A stretch of DNA of 14,590 bases from Geobacter sp. UBA6802. GTDB taxonomy: Bacteria > Desulfobacterota > Desulfuromonadia > Geobacterales > Pseudopelobacteraceae. The DNA lies in NCBI GenBank assembly GCA_002452325.1, contig DKFG01000130.1, positions 1 to 14,590 on the forward strand. Direction: 5' to 3'. Every line of letters begins with the position of its first letter. Position 1 is the stretch's first letter. The notes under the pieces are model-generated. The model had not been told where the DNA came from. It did not search any database and saw only the letters and a list, made by a program, of their open reading frames with translations. Position numbers and translations under genes: made by a program. Of this stretch, positions 1-7,359 are shown piece by piece.

Positions 1-54
1 GTTGGGGTCGGCTCCGGCGTTGGGGTCGGCTCTGGTGTTGGGGTCGGCTCCGGC
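1..54 (-). repeat. 18-bp tandem repeat encoding PEPTPT linker
   Basis: Three consecutive 18-bp units (1-18, 19-36, 37-54) differ at only two positions and encode the hexapeptide Pro-Glu-Pro-Thr-Pro-Thr in the exoprotein frame, preceded by a PPPEPEP stretch. The array runs off the window edge, so copy number is unknown. Such Pro/Glu/Thr arrays are usually extended linkers between an exported passenger and a C-terminal anchor or terminal domain. Arrays of this kind can change copy number without shifting the frame, since 18 is a multiple of 3. Confidence 0.9.
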
Positions 55-3000
55 TCTGGTGGTGGGGTATAGGTATAGGTTGTAACATTCGGCCCGCTCG
101 GCACACTACTACCGGTAACTGCGTTTCCGGCAAGCAGGATGGTGCCGCTTGTCGTGGAAACCGGACCATTAATGGTTAAGAGGTCTGAAGAAGATGATGA
201 CCCCGCTGAACCGGCGGTCAGGCTGACTCCCGTTGCCGCGCTCACACCGTAGGTTTCAATTGTCAGAGGACTATGTGCCGTAATACTTACGGATCCCGCG
301 GAAGAGCTGACAGGCCCTAAGGTTGAAGTGGTAACCGCACCTGTGTTGTTGATCACAATATCGCCATATGCAGAAGCACCAGTAATGGTAAGCGGAATAC
401 CATTCGCAATGTACAATCCACCGGACATACCGCCAGTGGCAGAGAGACTGCTTACCTGTGTGTTTAATGGTGAAGACATTTCTCCAACACCGTAATAGCT
501 TGTGATGCTCAAACCACTGGCAGAAACATCCAGGGCAGCACCATTGCTGCTTGTCACAGAGCCCATACTTGCCAGCAGGCTTACATTATCGGTGCCTGCA
601 GCAATTGGCGCATAAAGATCAATACCATTCAACGACTCCAGCGTTATGTTCTTATTACTTGTTGTCAGCCCAGTCCCGGTAAAGCTGCCTTCCGTCAGAG
701 TGATGGTTTTAAGCGACATGCCGCTGTTCGTAATGTATATCGTTCCTCCTGTAGAACCTGCTGCCAGTTCATTAACACTGTTGGACTGATCCAGCGAAAT
801 ATTACCGCCTGCTGCAACACCTAATTTATCTGCTGTAATGATCCCCGCTGCAGCCTGGGTTACGGTGCCGGTTCCCCCCAACAATATCTCACCACTGGCT
901 GCAGCCAGAGGCCCTTCAAAGTCGATATTTGTAGTTGTGTTAGGCTTTGTGACATCCGGTTGACCTACCACAAGTCGATTGGCCCCTATAGAGATATAAT
1001 TGGGGTTTATAACATCAAGAGTGTTTGCTGTATCAGTACCTCCAACCTTCAGCGGCCAGTTATTCGAAATTGAATGTATATAGGTTTTGGGGGAGTTGAA
1101 TGTGGCAGTACTGCTGAATGAAATATACCCATCAGCAGACAGATTGGCCATACCACTACTAGTTACCGTAAGCGCATTTGGTATCGAGATAGTACCTGAA
1201 GATGTCGTGTTTGCTATTAAATCGACAATATTACCGGTGATGGTCATTGCATTAGCCTGGGCAAGAGCCAGGTTGCTCCCTTCAAGCTTCACATTGCCGG
1301 TTCCGGCATTAACATTGCCATTTACGGTCAACGTCCCTAGCGCATTTATATTCACATAACTTCCAGAGGTCGAAATAGCATTCAAAATCAACGGGCTGGC
1401 ATTATAAAAACGGAAGTCTGTGCCCCCGCCGGTTCCGTTCAGCATGCCTACATTATTATCAGCGACATCAAGATTGACTGAGCCTGTTGCAGAAACCTGA
1501 AGTCCTGAATTCGAAGCGACAATTGGCTTTAATGCTTCTTGAGAAATACCGGCAGTAGTGGATGTGAGGACAACCCCGTAAGGTTCTATTGAAGATGAAG
1601 ACATGATTCCGTCAAAACTGTTAACCTTGGTCACATGGATACCGTTGGTGCTGGTATAGGCAAAATTTTCACCGGTTGAAGAACCGGTTGATTTGCCGGC
1701 TATCACACCGGTGGGGTTAGAGGCTGTAAGGGCTACTTTTGTGCCCTCTGCATAGACCGCTTTGCCTTGCAAGGTTGCCCCAGCGTCCTGCGTCAGCGCA
1801 CCTCCCGCTATCAGTGAAATGACGGAGTCTGGTGACAGGTAATTAAAGTTGCTAAGATCTTTTGCAATGGAGATGCCGCTGATACCGTCAATGCCAGCAG
1901 CGATATTTAATGCCCCGCTGTTCTTAAACGTGAAATTATTATTCTCATGGGTTCCATCGCCAATACTGGCTGCAAGGTTGCCGGTCACTAGGTTTGTTGC
2001 GGTTGATAGATCCACTGTACCCAAAGATTTGACGCCGAGGTTGGCAATGCTGATTGTTCCCGCAGCAGCTTGCCCCACTGTGCTGCCACTGCCCAGACTC
2101 AAGGTTGTAACTGACGGAAAAGCAATGGCAGCCCCCACATTTATGGCTCCGCTCTGGCTATCGCCAACTCGCAGAACTGAAGCAACGATATTACTTAGGT
2201 CGTCGGTTGAAAGCTCCAGGTCACTTCCGGCATCTGCAGTGTCGGTACCCAGGGTAATTGCCCGTCCACTTGCCTTAGGCAATAACGTCACCGTCGAACC
2301 CGCTGCCCCCAGAACACCGGTTGCAGCAGAGTTGTCAACCTTATCCGCCTTGATCGTGGTACTAGTCGTTCCGCTAATGGTCACACCAGCTGCTCTGGTA
2401 AGCTTCGATCCCGCACCGGTCAGGTCAATCGCCAGGTTGGTGGCACTGATATTTCCAGCAGGAGTATAATTACCCGCTGCCGTCAGGTTGACCGTAGTGC
2501 CCGACAAATTGCCTGAAGTTGCCAACACGCCCCCTGTACTCGTGAGTGTCAGATCCGAGTCACCGGTAACAATTGATGTGGATACGGACAAGTTTCCGCT
2601 GGAAACAAAAGAAAATGGAGCGTCTGTACCCAGAAAAAAAATATTTCCTAGTGTGGCGTTTCCCGTATGGCTCAAATACACCGCACTTGGCCCCGTACTA
2701 CTCTGACCAATACTGAACAGTGAGGTGCCGCTTGTCTGCAATGGAGTTCCGAGCGAGCCGATTGTACTCGTCCCGCTGAGATGTTGCAGCCCAATGGATG
2801 CAGCTGAAATAGTACCGCTGCCACTGATTGTCCCCCCTGAAGCAGCATTCAAATTGACGCTACCCGCTGTTATCGGACCGTTTACCAGCAGATTCATTCC
2901 GGCCTGCAACGTTGCGCTGCCGGTTGTTGTAACCGCCGCTGAATTCAGCTTGATATCCCGATCGGCGGTCAGGTTGATGTTGCCACTGCCCCCACCGGTT

Positions 3001-6000
3001 GAACCGCTGTAAACATTGATGGTGTTCAAAACAATATCACTGGTAGCGCCGGTGGCGGTGACACTGACAGAACCGGTACTTGTATTGTCATTGCCAGCTA
3101 TCAAAGAGTTGCCAATGGTTGCTGTGCCGCCGGTAGCGGTGAGTGAGATACTACCGTGGCCGGTGGTCTGCACCAAGCCAGCGGTCGAGACAGCTCCCGT
3201 ATTACTAATGCTGACGCTGCCGCCGCCAGACTGATCGATATCCAGGCCGTTCAACGTCAAGGTGGCGGCCGTATTGGTCAGCTCGATGTTACCGCTAGTG
3301 GTGTTTTGGCCACTGTAGCTGCTCACCGCATTGTTGTTGGTCAGCAGGCTGCCGCGGACACTGTCGGTTCTGAGGGTGGCTGCTTGAACAACCCCGATGC
3401 CTGCCTCCAGAATACCGCTGGAACCGACCGCGCCGCTGCCGGTGATGGTCACCTCACCGGTATTATTGGCAATCGTGCCGCCGATCTGTACGCCGTGGTT
3501 CCCGCTGCCGCTGCCGGCACCTGTGCCGTCAATGGTAATGGCAGCCCCGCTGCTGGAGATGGAGACGTACTGGTCGTTGATCTGCACCCCAACGTTGTCA
3601 TTAAGCGGCGTGTTGCTGCAGCCGGACTGGCAAGGAGCGCCGGTGATACTGATTGCGCCGGTACCGGTGCTGCTGATCTGGCCCAAATTGGCAACCGCGC
3701 CATCCATCCAGACCCCCATGTTGCCGGAGCCTGTCGAATCGCCGCCATACCCGCTGATGGAGAGGACGCCGTTAACCACCTGAATATTCCCGCCGACCAG
3801 ACTGACACCCCTGATATTATTAACCGTCCCGTCGCCACCAACACCGGTCAGATTGATATTCCCCGATCCGATGGTATCAATAATCCCATTTGAGTAGATG
3901 CCAGCCGTGGCACTGGCCGGGGTGTTGCCGGTCTTACCCACGAGGGTAATGTTACCGCCGCCAGCATGCAGTTTTGCCGTTGTATCCCACAGATTGATGC
4001 CATCGGCATCCGCTGTGGAGCTTGCAACACCCTGACCGCGAATGGATATATCTCCGCCACTGGTCGAAAGAATAGCGGTATCAAGGTATACCCCGTAAAG
4101 CTGATCGTTGGAGCCGGTGCCATAGCCGATGGCCGGCGTTGAAAAGGGGTCAACACCTCCACCGATCACCAGGTCACCGCCGTTGGTGGAGATATTGTTG
4201 TGAATGGCGACGCTGCCCGAATCAGCGTCATTCATGTAATGGGCATTCAGGGTCACAGCCAACTCGCTATTTGTTGAGTTAATCAGTGAATTGATAACAA
4301 CAGCCTGTTGAGCCTTGAGTATCAGAGTTGATGGACTTGAGAAGCTGTTTTCGATCGGTGTCCCGAGAGTCAGGTTACCGCTTGCCTGGGTGAAAGAAAG
4401 GCTGGAAAAGGCGCTGTTGATATTGCCGCCTGTTGTGCTGACGCTGTTGGTTGCGCTGAAGGAACCGCTGCCACTTAATGCGCCGCCTGACTGGGTATAG
4501 TTGGCAATGGAAGATGGCCCATGCAGTGCCAGCGTGCCGCCCTCAAGTGACAGGGAACCACTGCCGTTCAAACCGCCGGACAACGTGGTGGCACCGCTGC
4601 CGGAAACCGTCAGACCGCCACCAAGTGATGTGCTGCCAGTTACCGTCAGAGAACCGCCGGACACATTCAGGGAATTTGCGCTGTTGATGGTCAGTCCGGC
4701 GATGGTATCGATGCCGCTGCTGTGGACAACGGCATGGCCGGAGCTGATCAGGGCAGTTTCTGCGTTTGTCGGTATATGTGACAAAGACCAATTGTCCGGC
4801 GTCTCCCAGGTCAGGCCTCCGTAACTGTTGGTAAAGACATTATCCCCTGTTGAGGTATAGATCAGTCGGGCTGCCTCACCGGTTTGCAGATTATAGCCAA
4901 CGCTGAAACCACCTGGCACCATGACAGAGGCAAAGGTACCGATTGCCGTGCCGACACTTTCCAGAAACGGAATGTAATCTCCGTTAGCCGGAGTATAGCC
5001 AATGGTGGTATGGAGCGCCCCGCCCATGCTAGTTATACCGTTCACCGCCAGTTTGTCGTACTGTTCGGTCGTTGTTCCGTTGGTTTCAATATCAAGGATG
5101 CCGGCGGCACTCAGCACCAGATTTCCGACAATTGAGAGTGTTCCGAATTCCTCTATTCCTCCCGGCCTGATTGTTCCATTGTTGGTCAGCGTGTTGGAAG
5201 CGCCTATATCGATGGTGCCGCTTCCCGTCAGCATGCCGTTGTTGGTCCATGAGCCGTTTGTTGTTATGAACACCGTCCCTGAACTCAGATTGATGCTTCC
5301 TGAAAGAGAGCTGAATGAACCGCCAACCTGCAGAGTGCCCTGCGTGACATTCACTGTGCCGCTATTGTTGAAGGTGTAGGCGCTGTGGATGCCGTGGGTA
5401 CCGGCCTCGGTCTGGTTAAGCATACCCTCGTTAATGAGCGTGACCGTACCCTGCTGATGCCCGAACGGTTCGGGATTGCTGCTGGAAAGATTTATGACAC
5501 CATCGCTGGTGTTGGTAAGTGTACTGCTGCCCGCAGCATTCGGTTTAATCTGATCGTCACCGCCGATGGTGAGGGTGCCGTTGTTTACCCAGGTCTTGTT
5601 GTCCAAACCAAGGGCGATGATGGTGCCATCAACGCTGTCGTTGATCGTGGTGGTACCTTCGCTAACAAGCGTTCCGGCACCGGTAATAGTGGAGCTGCCG
5701 GTGACATTGAACGGACCGCTGACGGTGAGCGCTCCGCTGCCGCCCAAAGTACCGCCTGACATTGACAGGCCTGGCAGCGTTGTTACTGCATTGAAATTAA
5801 CTGTGCCACCGGAGATAGTTGTCAGACCGGTGCCGGGTGAATAGCTGTTCAGATTGATCGTACCGCCGGAAAATACTGCGCCGTTGCCGGAAGCCAGATG
5901 TACCTGCCCTGCGCTGCTGATACTGCTGGCAATGTTCAGCGTGCCAACGCCGTCTAGCAGCGTTGGCGCAGACGGATCCCCAGCGCCGTCCCACCCCGCA

Positions 6001-7319
6001 TAAAGATTGATGTTGCCGCTGCCACTGTTGGTGATGCTGCTGTTCACACTCAGGTTGTTGCGTGCAGTAAAGGTAAGGCTGTTGGCGTTGTTCCAGGAGA
6101 TGGCATCGTTGATAAAAATATTCCCATCGACACCTGAAGCACCATTGTCTGAGGTATATACTACGTTGTTAGATGCCAGATCGGACACCACCTGAGCGCC
6201 GGTACGGTCTCCATCACTGGCAGCCACCGTAAAGTTGGTGGGGTCAATCAGCCAAGTGCCGCCGTTAGTGTTGATGTTAACACCATTCAGGTCAATTTTT
6301 GCTGCCGATGTCTCCACAAAACCACCGCTGCCTTTGCTTCCATCTCCCTTTGCGGTGATACTGCCTCTAGCGGTCATTTCGCCGCTGATTTTACCGTCTT
6401 CAGCGGTCATGGCGATAACCGTGCCCCCTTTGGCACCGTCGGCAGAGATTCGGCTTTCGTCGGTCAACTCAACCTTTTTTGTGGCTCTCAGGAATATCTT
6501 CCCCCCTTCAGCCACCGCACTATCCGCGCTGATTCTACCCCTTTGACGCACCACACTGCCGTACATCCCCACCCGACCGGCATCAGCCACGATGGTGCCC
6601 AGGTTGAGACTCTGCCCGTCGGGCGCAGCCACCACCAGGGCTATCTCAGGACTATTGCTGTCCACCAGCAGCACCTCTTTGCCGGCCGCCAGCAGCACAT
6701 CACCGTTGGGGGCGGTAATCACCCCGCTGTTTTCAACATCTGCTGCAATCAAATAGACCTGTCCACCGCTGGGGGTGGTGATGATACCCTGATTCTCTAC
6801 CTTACCTGCCAGGGGACCGGCGTTAAACTTCATCCGGCCGGCCAGGAAGTCCTGGTTGGCAATATCCAGTGATGAGGCGATCAGGCCGTTCACATCCACC
6901 CTGGCGTTGGGGCCAAAGATGATGCCGCTGGGGTTGATCAGCAGTACCTTGCCGTTGGATTGCAGCGCCCCCAGGATCTGGGAGGGGTTACCGGCAGCGA
7001 CCCGATTGAGTACGGCGCTAAGCGCAGAGGGCTGCACAAACCGGGTAGTTTCATTGGCCCCGATGTTGAAACCCTGCCAGTTGATGATGGCGTTGTGGCT
7101 GTTGGTGATGGTCATGGTGCTGCCGCTGGTGGTGATACCGGCAGTGCCGCTTATCACCTGCGGTCCGGTGGGCAGGGCGTTGGCGGTGGCGGTTGCCAGC
7201 AGCAGGGCTGCAGCCAGCGATACAGTGGTCGGTATACAACCTTTTGCAGCAACCTTTTCAGCAACAACGATCCAGGCCTGCTTTACTCTGCTCCATATCA
7301 GTCGATAGGTCTTATTCAT
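1..7319 (-). CDS. Giant two-partner-secretion exoprotein (TpsA, HMW1/FHA-type adhesin), 3' end outside window
   Basis: One reading frame runs from ATG at 7319 to the window edge without a stop (2439 codons checked triplet by triplet), so the C-terminus is missing. Residues 1-27 resemble the ESPR extended signal peptide (MNKTYRLIWSRVKQAW), followed by a hydrophobic stretch and a likely cleavage near ATANA|LP (about residue 48). Residues about 49-300 form the TPS/haemagglutination-activity domain with the NPSGIIFGPNA motif at 129-139. GGFVETSAAKIDL at 332-344 and GTWLIDPTNFTV at 354-365 match the signature that follows the TPS domain in HMW1-type adhesins. The rest is Gly/Ser/Thr/Asn-rich beta-helix-like sequence: a PATR-like stretch near 720-790, repeats at 1076-1310 and a Pro/Glu/Thr linker at the far end. 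The RBS GAGGTGA lies at 7324-7330. It is last in the visible operon, after its TpsB partner. Predicted role: a secreted or surface-anchored adhesin or fibre; the ligand is unknown. Confidence 0.93.
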   Translation of the reverse strand, partial: MNKTYRLIWSRVKQAWIVVAEKVAAKGCIPTTVSLAAALLLATATANALPTGPQVISGTAGITTSGSTMTITNSHNAIINWQGFNIGANETTRFVQPSALSAVLNRVAAGNPSQILGALQSNGKVLLINPSGIIFGPNARVDVNGLIASSLDIANQDFLAGRMKFNAGPLAGKVENQGIITTPSGGQVYLIAADVENSGVITAPNGDVLLAAGKEVLLVDSNSPEIALVVAAPDGQSLNLGTIVADAGRVGMYGSVVRQRGRISADSAVAEGGKIFLRATKKVELTDESRISADGAKGGTVIAMTAEDGKISGEMTARGSITAKGDGSKGSGGFVETSAAKIDLNGVNINTNGGTWLIDPTNFTVAASDGDRTGAQVVSDLASNNVVYTSDNGASGVDGNIFINDAISWNNANSLTFTARNNLSVNSSITNSGSGNINLYAGWDGAGDPSAPTLLDGVGTLNIASSISSAGQVHLASGNGAVFSGGTINLNSYSPGTGLTTISGGTVNFNAVTTLPGLSMSGGTLGGSGALTVSGPFNVTGSSTITGAGTLVSEGTTTINDSVDGTIIALGLDNKTWVNNGTLTIGGDDQIKPNAAGSSTLTNTSDGVINLSSSNPEPFGHQQGTVTLINEGMLNQTEAGTHGIHSAYTFNNSGTVNVTQGTLQVGGSFSSLSGSINLSSGTVFITTNGSWTNNGMLTGSGTIDIGASNTLTNNGTIRPGGIEEFGTLSIVGNLVLSAAGILDIETNGTTTEQYDKLAVNGITSMGGALHTTIGYTPANGDYIPFLESVGTAIGTFASVMVPGGFSVGYNLQTGEAARLIYTSTGDNVFTNSYGGLTWETPDNWSLSHIPTNAETALISSGHAVVHSSGIDTIAGLTINSANSLNVSGGSLTVTGSTSLGGGLTVSGSGATTLSGGLNGSGSLSLEGGTLALHGPSSIANYTQSGGALSGSGSFSATNSVSTTGGNINSAFSSLSFTQASGNLTLGTPIENSFSSPSTLILKAQQAVVINSLINSTNSELAVTLNAHYMNDADSGSVAIHNNISTNGGDLVIGGGVDPFSTPAIGYGTGSNDQLYGVYLDTAILSTSGGDISIRGQGVASSTADADGINLWDTTAKLHAGGGNITLVGKTGNTPASATAGIYSNGIIDTIGSGNINLTGVGGDGTVNNIRGVSLVGGNIQVVNGVLSISGYGGDSTGSGNMGVWMDGAVANLGQISSTGTGAISITGAPCQSGCSNTPLNDNVGVQINDQYVSISSSGAAITIDGTGAGSGSGNHGVQIGGTIANNTGEVTITGSGAVGSSGILEAGIGVVQAATLRTDSVRGSLLTNNNAVSSYSGQNTTSGNIELTNTAATLTLNGLDIDQSGGGSVSISNTGAVSTAGLVQTTGHGSISLTATGGTATIGNSLIAGNDNTSTGSVSVTATGATSDIVLNTINVYSGSTGGGSGNINLTADRDIKLNSAAVTTTGSATLQAGMNLLVNGPITAGSVNLNAASGGTISGSGTISAASIGLQHLSGTSTIGSLGTPLQTSGTSLFSIGQSSTGPSAVYLSHTGNATLGNIFFLGTDAPFSFVSSGNLSVSTSIVTGDSDLTLTSTGGVLATSGNLSGTTVNLTAAGNYTPAGNISATNLAIDLTGAGSKLTRAAGVTISGTTSTTIKADKVDNSAATGVLGAAGSTVTLLPKASGRAITLGTDTADAGSDLELSTDDLSNIVASVLRVGDSQSGAINVGAAIAFPSVTTLSLGSGSTVGQAAAGTISIANLGVKSLGTVDLSTATNLVTGNLAASIGDGTHENNNFTFKNSGALNIAAGIDGISGISIAKDLSNFNYLSPDSVISLIAGGALTQDAGATLQGKAVYAEGTKVALTASNPTGVIAGKSTGSSTGENFAYTSTNGIHVTKVNSFDGIMSSSSIEPYGVVLTSTTAGISQEALKPIVASNSGLQVSATGSVNLDVADNNVGMLNGTGGGTDFRFYNASPLILNAISTSGSYVNINALGTLTVNGNVNAGTGNVKLEGSNLALAQANAMTITGNIVDLIANTTSSGTISIPNALTVTSSGMANLSADGYISFSSTATFNSPKTYIHSISNNWPLKVGGTDTANTLDVINPNYISIGANRLVVGQPDVTKPNTTTNIDFEGPLAAASGEILLGGTGTVTQAAAGIITADKLGVAAGGNISLDQSNSVNELAAGSTGGTIYITNSGMSLKTITLTEGSFTGTGLTTSNKNITLESLNGIDLYAPIAAGTDNVSLLASMGSVTSSNGAALDVSASGLSITSYYGVGEMSSPLNTQVSSLSATGGMSGGLYIANGIPLTITGASAYGDIVINNTGAVTTSTLGPVSSSAGSVSITAHSPLTIETYGVSAATGVSLTAGSAGSSSSSDLLTINGPVSTTSGTILLAGNAVTGSSVPSGPNVTTYTYTPPPEPEPTPTPEPTPTPEPTP
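3390..4094 (-). repeat. Approx. eight degenerate ~32-residue repeats in the exoprotein passenger
   Basis: Within the exoprotein, units beginning Gly-(Val/Ile)-x-hydrophobic start at residues 1076, 1107, 1140, 1171, 1202, 1244, 1276 and 1302. Most end in a strand-like (I/V)-x-(I/L)-x-G-x-G segment such as GNINLTGVGG or EVTITGSG. Spacings are 31, 33, 31, 31, 42, 32 and 26 residues. This periodicity fits rungs of a right-handed beta-helix. The long 42-residue unit contains an inserted segment with the Cys pair C1230/C1234. The repeats are visible at protein level and are diverged in the DNA. Confidence 0.7.
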
Positions 7320-7331
7320 GATGTCACCTCA

Positions 7332-7355
7332 CTAACCTCAACCTTAACCTTAACC
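7332..7355 (-). repeat. Four-copy hexanucleotide repeat in the tpsB-tpsA gap
   Basis: On the coding strand the 40-bp gap reads GGTTAA, GGTTAA, GGTTGA, GGTTAG, then the GAGGTGA ribosome-binding site and ATG. Two units are identical and two differ in the last two bases. The repeat lies immediately upstream of the RBS of the exoprotein gene, so changes in copy number would alter the leader but not the protein. Its purine-rich units also resemble weak Shine-Dalgarno sequences. Confidence 0.75.
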
Positions 7356-7359
7356 TGTC

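Noticed and set aside
1..54. CRISPR-like short repeats
   Set aside because: Units are contiguous without spacers and encode PEPTPT in frame, so this is a coding tandem repeat.
2700..3100. Possible frameshift or fusion joint in the exoprotein where composition changes
   Set aside because: Every in-frame triplet was checked; there is no stop, and the protein texture stays beta-helix-like on both sides.
1849..3893. Several plus-strand open frames of 70-245 codons across the exoprotein gene
   Set aside because: All are antisense to the continuous exoprotein frame, low in complexity (Pro/Val/Leu/Ala-rich), and reflect its Gly/Ser/Thr/Asn codons read backwards.
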